Source: Arthrobacter sp. 24S4-2 (GTDB taxonomy: Bacteria; Actinomycetota; Actinomycetes; Actinomycetales; Micrococcaceae). Taken from it: a stretch of 64,000 nt of DNA. Below the pieces are notes generated by a model that saw only the letters and a list, made by a program, of their open reading frames with translations, was not told where the DNA came from and did not search any database. A program made the position numbers and the translations under genes. The stretch spans positions 3,348,001 through 3,412,000 of the forward strand of contig NZ_CP040018.1 in NCBI RefSeq assembly GCF_005280255.1, written 5' to 3'. This document shows, in pieces, positions 33,545 through 43,962 of this stretch (position 1 is its first letter; every line of letters starts with the position of its first letter).

Positions 33545-34693
33545 CTAGCGACGCGTACCGGGCACCGTGCTCACCACGACCGTGAACTTGGCGTTCCTGC
33601 CCGCGACGCGTGTGGGCCCCACGGAACGTTCCAGGGTGGGGAGGTAGTGCAAATGGCTGTTGTACACGGTCCAGAGTTGGCCGCCGGGGGCGAGAACCCT
33701 TGCCGCGGCCCGGATCATCTTGAGTCCCGCTCCGGCATGGACACTGGCACCCAGGTGAAACGGTGGATTCAGCAGGATGAGGTCGGCACTGTTGTCCGGC
33801 AGGGAGCCCATGGCGTCATCCTGGAGCACAGTGATCTGCGCCGCCAGTCCGTTGGCTTCTGCCGTGGCACGTGCGGAGTCCGCAGCGGCCGCCGATTGGT
33901 CTGTCGCTGTGACCTTGGTACCCGGATGGGCCCTGGCGTACATGGCCGCCAGGATGCCGGTGCCGCACCCCAGGTCAACGGCGTGACCGGCCTGCGGCAT
34001 GTCCGCCAGGAAGGTGAGCAGGAACCTCGTGCCGATGTCCAGCCTGGTTCCGGCAAATACTGCTCCCCGCGCACAGACCGTGAGTTCCAGTTCGCTGTTG
34101 CGCTCCGCCACCGGAAACGGTGGCGGCCCTTCGGCGGGACGGCGGTCGCGGGCTATCAGGACCCTGGATTTCTGCCGGGCAAGCTGCGCCTGGACATCGC
34201 CGAAGTGGCGTCCCAGGACAGTGTTCATTCCCAGGCTCATGTGCTTGATGCGGCCGCCGGCCAGCAGGACAGCGTGCGGCGCGGCGAAGCGGGCCACGGC
34301 ATCGGCAGTTTCTTCGAGTTCGGTAAGTGTTTTGGGCAGCTGCATCAGCACGACGTCGGCGCCGCTCAACAATGCGTCGCCGAGGGGCAGCTGCTCAAAC
34401 CCTTCGAGGATGCCGAGCGCCGCGGCGTTGTTCCGGAGAGCCTGCTCCCCCGTGATCAGGTCCTGGTGGACCCTGATGTTCCTGATTCCCAGTTCGGCCA
34501 GGGCCGCCAGCGCGAGGGCCCCGTAGCGGTCACCGATCACGGCTACCCTGCTGTCCGGTGTCAGGAATTCTGCAGCGGTTTCGAGCAGGAGCTTGTCGGT
34601 GGCATCCCAGGCCTGCAGGTTGGGCGCTTCAACATCCGGGAGTCGGCGAAGCCTGGTGAGGAGTGAATCCAGGTTGTTTTCCGCCACGTGCAA
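33545..34693 (-). CDS. RsmC/RlmG-type SAM-dependent RNA methyltransferase
   Basis: A 382-residue protein with two methyltransferase-like domains, as in the 16S/23S guanine-N2 methyltransferases RsmC and RlmG. The N-terminal domain is degenerate (DSRVAVIGDRYGALALAAL). The C-terminal one is catalytic: HAVDLGCGTGILAAMYARAH binds SAM, and LILLNPPFHLGA is the NPPF motif that contacts the target base. The TTG 34693 follows GAAGG by seven bases; a GTG two codons later is the alternative. Which rRNA base it modifies cannot be told from sequence. Confidence 0.88.
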   Translation of the reverse strand: MHVAENNLDSLLTRLRRLPDVEAPNLQAWDATDKLLLETAAEFLTPDSRVAVIGDRYGALALAALAELGIRNIRVHQDLITGEQALRNNAAALGILEGFEQLPLGDALLSGADVVLMQLPKTLTELEETADAVARFAAPHAVLLAGGRIKHMSLGMNTVLGRHFGDVQAQLARQKSRVLIARDRRPAEGPPPFPVAERNSELELTVCARGAVFAGTRLDIGTRFLLTFLADMPQAGHAVDLGCGTGILAAMYARAHPGTKVTATDQSAAAADSARATAEANGLAAQITVLQDDAMGSLPDNSADLILLNPPFHLGASVHAGAGLKMIRAAARVLAPGGQLWTVYNSHLHYLPTLERSVGPTRVAGRNAKFTVVVSTVPGTRR

Positions 34694-34767
34694 GTTGCCG
34701 CCTTCTTTGTCTGCCGTCCTTCCGCAGCCCGGGACTCATCAACCGGGCGGAAAGCTACCTAGCAAAC

Positions 34768-35913
34768 CTACCGTGAAACGCTGTGGTCCGCGGGCGGCAA
34801 TTCGGTGGCGGGGCTGCGCGTGGCGAGCATCCTGAGGATTCCGGCCACCGCCGCCCGGCCGGCACGGTTGGCACCGATGGTGGACGACGACGGACCGTAG
34901 CCCACCAGGTGCACGCGAGCCTCGCCCGCCACCATGGTGCCGTCCATGGCGATTCCGCCTCCCGGGCCGCGCAGGTGCAGCGGCGCAAGGTGTTCCAGCT
35001 CTGCCCGGAATCCGGTGGCCCAGAGTATGACGTCGGCCGCCAGGAAGCTTCCGTCGGCCATCCGGACTCCCCCGGGTTCGATCGCAGCAAACATCGGGTG
35101 CCGCTCCAGTGCGCCGCGGACGGCGGCAGCCTGCAGTGCGGGTGTCCGGATCAGTCCGGTGACGGACACCACGCTTTGCGGCGGAAGTCCCTGCCGTACC
35201 CGCTCTTCAACGAGGGCGACGGCGTCGTGCCCCGCCTTCCGGTCAAAGTCCGCGTCCCGCCACACCGGCTCGCGCCGGGTGAACCAGGTGGTTGACGTCA
35301 ACTGGGATATTTCATCCAGCAGGCCCACTGCCGAAATGCCGCCGCCCACCACGATCACGTGCTGCCCGCGGAACTCTTCGGCCGCAACGTAGTCGGCCAC
35401 GTGCAACTGCCTGCCCCGGAAGGTCGCCTGGCCCGGGTAAATGGGCCAGAACGGCCGGGTCCACGTTCCGGTGGCGTTTATGACGGCCTGTGCCGACCAG
35501 GCTCCGGCCGAGGTCCGGACCAGCAGCCGGCCGGCCGGGTCGTCGTCCTCGCGCGATACCGTACGCACTTTGACGGGCCGCATAATGTTGAGCCCGAGCC
35601 CGTCCTCGTAGTCGCCGAAATAGCGGGACAGAAACGCTGAACTTGGTTCGGCGGGGTCGACATCAGGCTGGGGGATGCCTGGCAGGTCGCTGATTCCGTT
35701 CACCGTGGCCATCCGGAGGCTCTGCCACCGGTGGCGCCACGCGCCGCCTGGTCCGTCCTCGGCGTCGAACACCACGTACGACCGGGGCCGTTCGTGGGAA
35801 GCGCCGCCGCCGGCGGTTCCGCCCGCCGGGATGAAGCCCCGCCGCTGCAGGTGATAGCCAGCGGACAGGCCGGCCTGGCCGGCGCCGATCACCACTACGT
35901 CCGCGGACTGCAC
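34768..35913 (-). CDS. Flavin-containing monooxygenase-like oxidoreductase
   Basis: A 381-residue enzyme with two dinucleotide folds: VVVIGAGQAGLSAGYHL for FAD and HVIVVGGGISAVGLL for NADPH. It ends with the late LWATGFRAEL element seen in FMO/Baeyer-Villiger-type and related pyridine-nucleotide oxidoreductases. Substrate unknown. GTG 35913 is chosen because the flavin fold begins six codons later; the gene immediately follows the PhnA-like gene (39 bases). The frame is open further upstream, through the PhnA gene, but that part is a shadow. Confidence 0.85.
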   Translation of the reverse strand: MQSADVVVIGAGQAGLSAGYHLQRRGFIPAGGTAGGGASHERPRSYVVFDAEDGPGGAWRHRWQSLRMATVNGISDLPGIPQPDVDPAEPSSAFLSRYFGDYEDGLGLNIMRPVKVRTVSREDDDPAGRLLVRTSAGAWSAQAVINATGTWTRPFWPIYPGQATFRGRQLHVADYVAAEEFRGQHVIVVGGGISAVGLLDEISQLTSTTWFTRREPVWRDADFDRKAGHDAVALVEERVRQGLPPQSVVSVTGLIRTPALQAAAVRGALERHPMFAAIEPGGVRMADGSFLAADVILWATGFRAELEHLAPLHLRGPGGGIAMDGTMVAGEARVHLVGYGPSSSTIGANRAGRAAVAGILRMLATRSPATELPPADHSVSR

Positions 35914-35951
35914 TCTCGCCGCCTGCGCCTCGGCGATTTTAGGGCCTCCGC

Positions 35952-36302
35952 CTAGACTTTCTTGACCACACTGGATTTGAGCTGCATGGGGCCGACGCCG
36001 TCCACTTTGCAGTCGATGTCGTGATCTCCCACACCGTCCATCAGCCGGATGCCGCGGACCTTGGTCCCCACCTTGATGACGGTGGAGCTGCCCTTGATCT
36101 TGAGGTCTTTGACAACTGTTACGGTGTCGCCGTCGGCGAGGACATTTCCCACAGCGTCCTTGATGACTCTGTCCGCAGCGGGTGAAGACTCGGCGGTTTC
36201 GGCTGACCATTCGTGCCCGCACTCGGGGCACACCAGCAGCGCGCCCATCTCATAGGTAAATTCGCTGGAGCATTCAGGGCAGGGAGGAAGGGAGTCGTTC
36301 AC
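35952..36302 (-). CDS. PhnA/YjdM-family zinc-ribbon protein
   Basis: A 116-residue protein with an N-terminal zinc ribbon (LPPCPECSSEFTYE and LLVCPECGHEW, four Cys) and the compact C-terminal domain VLADGDTVTVVKDLKIKGSS, GTKVRGIRLMDGVGDHDIDC. It belongs to the family called PhnA in phosphonate loci, though its real role is unclear. GTG 36302. No phosphonate genes are nearby. Confidence 0.9.
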   Translation of the reverse strand: MNDSLPPCPECSSEFTYEMGALLVCPECGHEWSAETAESSPAADRVIKDAVGNVLADGDTVTVVKDLKIKGSSTVIKVGTKVRGIRLMDGVGDHDIDCKVDGVGPMQLKSSVVKKV

Positions 36303-36377
36303 GGTCCAATATTAGCCCAGCGGCCCCTTGACCATGGTCGGAGTGGCCGGACTCCCGGGCATCGCAGCGTTAAACGC

Positions 36378-36404
36378 CGGAAGCCGCCCGGGGGGCGGCT
36401 TCCG
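36378..36404 (-). terminator. Terminator after the distal tRNA-Ala
   Basis: The 11-bp perfect stem CGGAAGCCGCC/GGCGGCTTCCG with a short CGGGG loop lies 11 bases past the tRNA 3' end. Confidence 0.75.
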
Positions 36405-36414
36405 ATTGTCTGGG

Positions 36415-36487
36415 TGGAGCTGAGGGGACTCGAACCCCTGACCCCCTGCATGCCATGCAGGTGCGCTACCAGCTGCGCCACAGCCCC
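36415..36487 (-). tRNA. tRNA-Ala (anticodon GGC)
   Basis: A complete cloverleaf of 73 bases: acceptor GGGGCTG/CAGCTCC with A73; D-arm around GGCGCAGCTGGTAGCGC; anticodon stem CCTGC/GCAGG around ATGGCAT with anticodon GGC; T-arm with GGTTCGAGTCC. CCA is not encoded. It is identical to the copy at 36674-36746 and has its own terminator. Confidence 0.97.
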
Positions 36488-36630
36488 AAACTCGTGTTCC
36501 TGCCGGACCGTTCTCCGTAAGCAACTTGACTATCTTAAACCACAATCGTGTAAGACGCCAATCGGGCGCCGAACGGCGGATGCCGCCGCCCGGCGCCGGG
36601 TTCTGCAATAAAGCCTCCGGGCCATGCAAC

Positions 36631-36666
36631 AAAAAAGTCCGCCGGAATCTTAAGATTCCGGCGGAC
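36631..36666 (-). terminator. Intrinsic terminator between the two tRNA-Ala genes
   Basis: A 30-base perfect palindrome (15-bp arm GTCCGCCGGAATCTT) is followed on the minus strand by six T. It lies seven bases after the proximal tRNA. It is the textbook form, stronger than most in this window, and should limit transcription from rsfS and the first tRNA into the second tRNA. Confidence 0.9.
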
Positions 36667-36673
36667 CATTCGG

Positions 36674-36746
36674 TGGAGCTGAGGGGACTCGAACCCCTGA
36701 CCCCCTGCATGCCATGCAGGTGCGCTACCAGCTGCGCCACAGCCCC
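36674..36746 (-). tRNA. tRNA-Ala (anticodon GGC), second copy
   Basis: Same 73 bases as the gene at 36415-36487, with GGC in the anticodon loop and no encoded CCA. It lies 142 bases downstream of rsfS on the same strand and is first in the pair. Strict identity, including the bases just past A73 (CC), points to a recent tandem duplication or gene conversion. Confidence 0.97.
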
Positions 36747-36888
36747 GAATTTTCATTGCTCCGGCACCTTCAGCATTCACTGTAGGGCCCGGCTCTTTGT
36801 CCGGATCTCTCCGAAGCAACTCAAATATCTTAGAACAGCCGTTCCGAAAATTCCAAATCGGGCATATTCGCCGACGGGAGGGCTCAGA

Positions 36889-37290
36889 TTACTCCATGTC
36901 TGAGGAGACGGCAGCTTTGGCCGACGCGTCATCGCCGAGCTGGAGATCGACCACAGGGCAGTCCTTCCAGAGGCGCTCGAGGGCGTAGAAGACACGGTCT
37001 TCCTCGTGCTGGACGTGGATGACGACATCCGAATAGTCCAGGAGGACCCAGCGTCCGCCGGAGCGGCCCTCTCGGCGGACGGGCCGCAGGTCCTGCTTGC
37101 CCAATTCCTCTTCGATGCCGTCGACGATGGCGTTTACCTGACGCTCGCTGGGGGCCGAGGCGATCAGGAAGACGTCGGCCAGGGCCAACCTCTCACTGAC
37201 ATCCAAGGCAACAATGTCCTGGGCGATCTTGTCCGCGGCAGCTCGCGCTGCGACGCGGGCTGTGGCGATGGATGTTTCGGTTGCAGTCAC
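36889..37290 (-). CDS. rsfS: Ribosomal silencing factor RsfS (Iojap family)
   Basis: Binds protein L14 and blocks joining of ribosomal subunits when nutrients are low. 133 residues with the family core AADKIAQDIVALDVSERLAL, ADVFLIASAPSERQVNAIVD, EGRSGGRWVLLDYSDVVIHV and EEDRVFYALERLWKDCP. GTG 37290. It is in the usual actinobacterial order after nadD, with one long disordered protein between them. Confidence 0.95.
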   Translation of the reverse strand: MTATETSIATARVAARAAADKIAQDIVALDVSERLALADVFLIASAPSERQVNAIVDGIEEELGKQDLRPVRREGRSGGRWVLLDYSDVVIHVQHEEDRVFYALERLWKDCPVVDLQLGDDASAKAAVSSDME

Positions 37291-37392
37291 GGGACTCCTT
37301 GTAGTGGTGTAAATCTATGTATGTTCGACGCTTCGATGACGGCCGTCGAGGTGATGGGGCGGGCAGCAGCGTCTGAAGCTGCCGGTAGCGAA

Positions 37393-38733
37393 TCAGCGCG
37401 CCAGGCCGCTGATGATCATGGTGACACCGGCAATCAGGGCGACTATTCCCAGGGCAAGGACACCCAGCTGCAGCAGGCGAATACGGTGCGCCCGGCCCAG
37501 TCCTGCGGTAACTGCGTCAAGCGGTTCAAGGCCGTAGGCAGAGTTAGCTGCCACCCGCGGCCTATCCACAAAAATTTCGCCGGCGTCAGCGTCCAAGGGC
37601 TCGCCGGATGCGGATGCGGCAACCGGTGCCGCCGCCGGGTCCGAAGCAGCCTGCGCAGCTGCCTCCGCTCGGGCCAGCACACCGGCCCTGCCTGTCACGG
37701 GCCCAGTACTGCGCAGCCTCGGCGGCCCGGGCTTGCGTATTCCGGTGGTGCGTGGCGGCTGCAGCCTGGGGCCGGGGTTGGTGACTACCGGAACGTAGGT
37801 GGTTGCCGGCTTTTTCATCACCGGACGGTCAATTCCCGGAACCTTCTCGAACTCCAGGGGCGTGACCATGGCCAGGTTACTGACGGCGGAAGGCTCGGTC
37901 TTGGGATGCGCCGGCTGGCTGGCCTGTTCGGCCAGCTTCTGCTTGGCCATGGCACGCTTGTTCAGCACCGTGGCACGCTCAGCCAGCGCGATCTGCTCCG
38001 CCAGGATCGCCGGATCCACCGCTTCGGGATCGTTCGCCGCGATGTGCTCCATCTTGGCGATCTGGTTCCGGGCCTGCTCGGCAATCAGCGAACGTGCCGC
38101 CAAGGCCTGTTCGACGGTCATGCCCGGCGGGAGCTGGCTGTCTGTTCCAGCCTGGGACGCCGCGGGCCGTGGAGTGTCCCCCTGCGGGGTTCCAACCTGC
38201 GGAGAGTCTGCCTGCGGGGAAGCTTGTCCCGGCCGGGCCTGGACAGTCCGCTGGGCGGAGGTGCGGGCGGGCGGGACGATTGGGTTCGCGGCCGTGGCGG
38301 GCGCAGCTTCGGCCTGGAGCTGCTGAAGCCGCAGCTGCCGGCGGGTGGGCGGACCGCCGCCGGACAGCCGCTCTTCCTTCTGGGCAAGTTCCTTGATGGT
38401 GCGAAGTGCGGCGCGGTCCCTCGCGCGGCTTTGCGAAGAGCGTTCGGATCCCGCAGGCGGCCGCACGGAATCAACGGGTCCCGGGGCAACCCGCCGGATC
38501 CGGCCGGTTCCCGAGGCAGCGGGACCGGGGGCCGGAGCGGCACCGGCGTCGCCGGATCCGGTCTGCTTCGGGGCGGCAGTCTCGCGGGCAGGCGTCACCG
38601 GCGGAGTCGACTTCGAGGCAGGGGGAACCGGGCGCGGAGCCGGGGGCGCCGCGTCCTGTCGTGATTCCGCGCGCTCATCTCTGGCCTGTCGCAATTCGCG
38701 ACGGCTGCGGAGGGGAGGCTGTTCCTGACTCAT
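37393..38733 (-). CDS. Disordered Ala/Pro-rich protein with one C-terminal membrane helix
   Basis: A 446-residue protein. The first 370 residues are low-complexity (Pro, Ala, Arg, Gln) with charged helical patches such as RDRAALRTIKELAQKEERL and VEQALAARSLIAEQARNQIA. Near the C-terminus is a single membrane helix (LLQLGVLALGIVALIAGVTM), so the long tail faces the cytosol or the outside depending on orientation. Members of this position-conserved protein lie between nadD and rsfS in Arthrobacter relatives. No domain is recognised. The stop lies 102 bases before rsfS, and the start eight bases after the nadD stop. Confidence 0.8.
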   Translation of the reverse strand: MSQEQPPLRSRRELRQARDERAESRQDAAPPAPRPVPPASKSTPPVTPARETAAPKQTGSGDAGAAPAPGPAASGTGRIRRVAPGPVDSVRPPAGSERSSQSRARDRAALRTIKELAQKEERLSGGGPPTRRQLRLQQLQAEAAPATAANPIVPPARTSAQRTVQARPGQASPQADSPQVGTPQGDTPRPAASQAGTDSQLPPGMTVEQALAARSLIAEQARNQIAKMEHIAANDPEAVDPAILAEQIALAERATVLNKRAMAKQKLAEQASQPAHPKTEPSAVSNLAMVTPLEFEKVPGIDRPVMKKPATTYVPVVTNPGPRLQPPRTTGIRKPGPPRLRSTGPVTGRAGVLARAEAAAQAASDPAAAPVAASASGEPLDADAGEIFVDRPRVAANSAYGLEPLDAVTAGLGRAHRIRLLQLGVLALGIVALIAGVTMIISGLAR

Positions 38734-38740
38734 CTAAAAC

Positions 38741-39367
38741 TCACTCAGTACTGGCTGGTTCGTGTAACTCGGTAAGTGCGGCGTTTGTTTCCGGTTCGGT
38801 TTGCCCGGCGTACAGGCCGTATTTTGCAATGTATTGGACCACCCCGTCCGGAACGAGGTACCACACCGGGTTGCCGGCCGCCACGCGTGCCCGGCAGTCA
38901 GTGGACGAAATCGCCATGGCAGGCACTTCCAGCAGGCTGACGTCCTTCCTGCCCATCCCGTCCAGGACGTGGCCCGGCCGGGTCACGCCGACGAAGTGCG
39001 CCAGCGACCACAGTTCGTCAATGTTCTTCCAGGAAAGAATCTGGGCCATGGCGTCTGCACCGGTGATGAAGAACAGGTCCGCATCGGGCCGTTGCGTGCG
39101 GAGGTCCCGGAGGGTGTCGATGGTGTACGTCGGCCCCGGCCGGTCAACATCCACCCTGCTCACTGTGAACCGGGGATTCGACGCCGTCGCAATGACAGTC
39201 ATGAGGTACCGGTGCTCCGGCTCACTGACCTGCTTGTGCGTTTTTTGCCAGGGCTGGCCAGTGGGGACAAACACCACTTCGTCCAGGCCGAACTTCGCCG
39301 CAACTTCGCTGGCAGCCACAAGGTGGCCATGATGAATGGGATCGAATGTGCCACCCATCACACCCAA
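38741..39367 (-). CDS. nadD: Nicotinate-nucleotide adenylyltransferase
   Basis: Makes nicotinate adenine dinucleotide, the penultimate step of NAD synthesis. Nucleotidyl-transferase signature GVMGGTFDPIHHGHLVAASE near the start, later FVPTGQPWQK, FFITGADAMAQILSWK and the ISSTDCRARVAAGNPVWYLV element. A start at TTG 39367 gives 208 residues. GTG two codons later is possible, and the frame is open further upstream (KQRGATRRLRLG) without a normal start, so a few more residues may be translated from a rarer codon. Confidence 0.95.
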   Translation of the reverse strand: MGVMGGTFDPIHHGHLVAASEVAAKFGLDEVVFVPTGQPWQKTHKQVSEPEHRYLMTVIATASNPRFTVSRVDVDRPGPTYTIDTLRDLRTQRPDADLFFITGADAMAQILSWKNIDELWSLAHFVGVTRPGHVLDGMGRKDVSLLEVPAMAISSTDCRARVAAGNPVWYLVPDGVVQYIAKYGLYAGQTEPETNAALTELHEPASTE

Positions 39368-39413
39368 ACGCAGGCGGCGTGTGGCGCCGCGCTGCTTCAG
39401 GACGGCAGTGATG

Positions 39414-39638
39414 TTAGTGGCCTTGGCTGTTGTCGTGCTTGTTCGGGTGCTGGCGGTGCGGATCCGAATGCTCTTCGACGGGCTCGTGGCGGTTGCCCAG
39501 GTTGGTGTAGGACAGCGTCACGAACATCAGGACGAGCAGGATGGTAAAGATCGACACACCGAAGACCCAGGGCGCAGCCCACAACGGAGCCAGTTCTTCA
39601 TGTTCGGCGGCGGACGCGCCGATCTGCTGGAGCAGCAT
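39414..39638 (-). CDS. Small single-span membrane protein
   Basis: A 74-residue protein with a short N-terminus (MLLQQIGASAAEHEELAPLW), a membrane helix (PWVFGVSIFTILLVLMFVTL) and a hydrophilic His/Asp-rich tail (RHEPVEEHSDPHRQHPNKHD). ATG 39638 has AGGGGA upstream; the in-frame start 21 bases earlier is less well placed. It is found between proA and nadD in related organisms. The His-rich tail might bind metal, but this is only an impression from composition. Confidence 0.75.
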   Translation of the reverse strand: MLLQQIGASAAEHEELAPLWAAPWVFGVSIFTILLVLMFVTLSYTNLGNRHEPVEEHSDPHRQHPNKHDNSQGH

Positions 39639-39718
39639 TTTCTCCCCTAAAGAGTTCACACAATTACGACGGCGGGCGTTCCCGCCGTTCCGGACTTCTG
39701 TTCCATGTTACAGCGTTG

Positions 39719-41071
<1,353 letters not shown>

Positions 41072-41094
41072 TCCAGTCTAGGCGAGACCGGCCG

Positions 41095-42267
41095 CTAGAC
41101 CAGAACCAAGTCATCAACGTGAACAACCTCACGGTCGAAGCCGCGGCCCAGGGACTCCCCCAGTTCCTGAGTGGAGCGACCCAGCATTTGCGGCAGTTCG
41201 TCGGAGGAATAGTTGACCAGGCCGCGCGCTATGACCGTGCCGTCGGGCGAAATCATTTCCACGGCGTCGCCGGATTCAAACGTACCTTCAACGGCCGTGA
41301 TGCCGGCCGGGAGCAGAGACGTGTGGTGGTCCTGGACTGCCGTCACGGCGCCAGCGTCGAGGAGCAGTCTGCCCTGGACGTGGGCAAGGTGCGCGAGCCA
41401 CATCATGCGTACGGACTTGCGGCCGCTGTTGACGGAGAACCAGGTGCCCACGTCCTCGCCGTTAAGGGCTGCCGCGGCATTGGCGGTGGAAGTGACCAGA
41501 GCAGGGATTCCCGAATCGGCGGCCATCGTGGCGGCCTCGACCTTGGTCTGCATGCCGCCGGTTCCGACGCCGGCTTTGCCGGGCTTGCCGATGTTGACGC
41601 CTTCGAGGTCCTGCGGGCCGTCCACCTGCGGGATCCGTTTGGCTCCCTTCGACGGCGGACCGTCATAGAGGGAGTCAACGTCAGAGAGCAGCACGAGGGC
41701 ATCGGCGCGGACCAGGTGCGCCACGAGGGCAGACAGCCGGTCGTTGTCACCAAAGCGGATCTTGTGAGTGGCCACGGTGTCGTTCTCGTTGACCACCGGC
41801 ACGACGCCCAGGTTCAGGAGCCGGTTCAGCGCCCGGAAGGCGTTCATGTGGTGACTGCGCCGCATCAGGTCATCTGCGGTCAGCAGCACCTGGCTCACGG
41901 TCACGCCGTGCGCGGCGAAGGCATGCGTGTAGCGGGCCATGAGGAGTCCCTGGCCAACGCTCGCGGCCGCCTGCTGGGTGGCAAGGTCACGTGGGCGTTT
42001 TACGAGGCCCAGCGGTGCCAGGCCCGCCGAGATGGCGCCGGAAGAAACAAGGATGATCTCCGTACCTGCGTTGGACTTCGCGGCCAGCGCATCCGAAAGC
42101 TCGATCAGCGCTTCTTCGGAGATTCCACCCTTGATGCTGGTGAGCGACGACGATCCGACCTTGACGACGATTCGGCGGGCCCTCGCGAGCACGCTGCGGT
42201 CGTCGGACCTGGGTTCCTCGATGACAATTGCGGAATTATCGGTCACGTGTGGGGATTCACTCCTCAT
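41095..42267 (-). CDS. proB: Glutamate 5-kinase
   Basis: Phosphorylates glutamate in the first, feedback-inhibited step of proline synthesis. The amino-acid-kinase domain is RRIVVKVGSSSLTSIKGGIS, IILVSSGAISAGLAPLGL and VPVVNENDTVAT. A C-terminal PUA domain (ALNGEDVGTWF, then VEMISPDGTVIARGLVNYSS) brings it to 390 residues. ATG 42267 overlaps the obg stop by 11 bases; GTG 42246 is an alternative start. Confidence 0.96.
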   Translation of the reverse strand: MRSESPHVTDNSAIVIEEPRSDDRSVLARARRIVVKVGSSSLTSIKGGISEEALIELSDALAAKSNAGTEIILVSSGAISAGLAPLGLVKRPRDLATQQAAASVGQGLLMARYTHAFAAHGVTVSQVLLTADDLMRRSHHMNAFRALNRLLNLGVVPVVNENDTVATHKIRFGDNDRLSALVAHLVRADALVLLSDVDSLYDGPPSKGAKRIPQVDGPQDLEGVNIGKPGKAGVGTGGMQTKVEAATMAADSGIPALVTSTANAAAALNGEDVGTWFSVNSGRKSVRMMWLAHLAHVQGRLLLDAGAVTAVQDHHTSLLPAGITAVEGTFESGDAVEMISPDGTVIARGLVNYSSDELPQMLGRSTQELGESLGRGFDREVVHVDDLVLV

Positions 42268-43846
42268 TCTCGGTAGTCAGTCCGCTCTCCTGGAGCGGGC
42301 GGGCGGCACGGCGGCCGCTAACTGATTCGGTCCAGATGCCGGCTTTGCGTTCGGCTTCGAGCTCGGCCCGGGCTGCGGCCTTGGCGTCACGGCGCTCCTG
42401 CTGCTCGTCGCGCTTCTGCCCGCGGGTGGGCCGGTCGCCGATGTCGGCAAAGCGCACGTCGGTGCCGCGCGGCGAAGCAAGCAGCTCGGCGCCCGCCATC
42501 ATGGTGGGCTCCCAGTCGAAGACGACACCGTCGTCTTCACCGATCACCACGGTGTCGCCGGGCTTTGCGCCCTGCTTGAACAGCTCGTTCTCCACGCCCA
42601 GTTTGGCCAGCCGGTCTGCGAGGTAACCAATGGCTTCCTCGTTGGTGAAGTCGGTCTGCTTGACCCAGCGCACGGGCTTGTCACCCAGTACGCGGAACAG
42701 CGGCTCGAGGTTTTTCTCTTCGCGGCGGATCTTGAAGCCTGATTCGTTGACAGCGCGCGGTCGCAGCACGGGTGCGTGCACCTTTGGCGGCGTGGCGGCC
42801 ACCGTGTCCCGGGCGGCCTTGACGATCTCGGCCATGGCGAAGCCCAACTGGCGGAGCCCTTCGTGGCTTGTCGCGGAAATCTCAAACACACGGTAGCCGC
42901 GGGATTCCAGCTCGGGCCGGACGAATTCGGCCATGTCCTTGCCGTCAGGCAGGTCGACTTTGTTCAGGGCGACCAGCCGGGGCCGGTGGTTGAGCGGGAC
43001 AACCTCGCCGTCGGAGCCGGCGTAGCTCATGTCGACCGCGTATTTTTCGAGTTCGGCTTCGATGATTGCGAGGTCGGAGAGCGGATCCCGCTCTGATTCC
43101 AACGTGCCGCAGTCCAAAACGTGGACCAAAGCTGCGCAGCGTTCGACGTGCCGCAGGAAGTGGTGGCCCAGGCCCTTGCCTTCGCTGGCCCCTTCAATGA
43201 GTCCGGGGACGTCGGCAATGGTGAAGCGGACGTCGCCGGCCTGCACCACGCCCAGGTTGGGGATCAGGGTGGTGAAGGGGTAATCGGCGATTTTGGGCCG
43301 GGCAGCGGACATGGCTGCGATGAGGCTGGACTTGCCGGCGGACGGGAAACCCACCAGGGCGATGTCCGCAATGGACTTCAGTTCCAGGACGATGTCGCTG
43401 GATTCGCCTTCGATACCGAGCAGGGCGAAACCCGGGGCCCGTCGCTTCTGCGAGGAGAGCGCGGCATTGCCCAGTCCGCCCGGACCGCCGGCGGCCGCGA
43501 CAAACTCGGTGCCTTCGCCGACGAGGTCGGCCAGGACCTGGCCGTCCTTGGTCTTCACCACGGTGCCTTCGGGAACGGGAAGGATCAGCGTTTCGCCGTT
43601 CTTCCCTCCGCGCCAGTCGCCCATGCCGGAGCCGCCGTTGGTGGCGTGGCGGTGCGGTGCGTGGTGGTAGTCCAGCAGCGTGGTGGTCTGGGGGTCAACG
43701 CGCAGGATGACGTCGCCGCCATCGCCGCCGTTGCCGCCGTCGGGACCGCCCAGGGGCTTAAACTTTTCGCGGTGGACGGAGACACAACCGTGGCCGCCGG
43801 TACCGCCGGATACGTGCAGTACTACCCGGTCTACAAAGCTCGCCAC
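42257..43846 (-). CDS. obg: GTPase Obg/CgtA
   Basis: Ribosome-assembly GTPase. The N-terminal glycine-rich Obg fold (FVDRVVLHVSGGTGGHGCVS, GGPDGGNGGDGGDV) is followed by the G domain: G1 VGFPSAGKSSLIAAM, G3 DVPGLIEGAS, G4 LNKVDLPDG. A C-terminal OCT domain (WVKQTDFTNEEAIGYLADRL) and a charged tail complete 529 residues. GTG 43846 has AGAGGAG six bases upstream; a longer reading from 43945 crosses the intergenic region and is rejected. Operon with rpmA/rplU upstream and proB downstream. Confidence 0.97.
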   Translation of the reverse strand: MASFVDRVVLHVSGGTGGHGCVSVHREKFKPLGGPDGGNGGDGGDVILRVDPQTTTLLDYHHAPHRHATNGGSGMGDWRGGKNGETLILPVPEGTVVKTKDGQVLADLVGEGTEFVAAAGGPGGLGNAALSSQKRRAPGFALLGIEGESSDIVLELKSIADIALVGFPSAGKSSLIAAMSAARPKIADYPFTTLIPNLGVVQAGDVRFTIADVPGLIEGASEGKGLGHHFLRHVERCAALVHVLDCGTLESERDPLSDLAIIEAELEKYAVDMSYAGSDGEVVPLNHRPRLVALNKVDLPDGKDMAEFVRPELESRGYRVFEISATSHEGLRQLGFAMAEIVKAARDTVAATPPKVHAPVLRPRAVNESGFKIRREEKNLEPLFRVLGDKPVRWVKQTDFTNEEAIGYLADRLAKLGVENELFKQGAKPGDTVVIGEDDGVVFDWEPTMMAGAELLASPRGTDVRFADIGDRPTRGQKRDEQQERRDAKAAARAELEAERKAGIWTESVSGRRAARPLQESGLTTENEE

Positions 43847-43962
43847 GTGAATCTCCTCTGTGCTTAACCTGAACGTCTTGGACGCCCAAATTGATTGTAA
43901 TGCGGTTAAAAGAACAGTGGAGCGGGCCATCATGGCCCGCTCCACCGGTTCAGATCCTGTTG

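Noticed and set aside
36415..36746. Tandem tRNA-Ala pair as an integration site of a mobile element
   Set aside because: The repeat is the full tRNA pair with separate terminators; no integrase, no third partial copy and no element between them, only a terminator and spacer.
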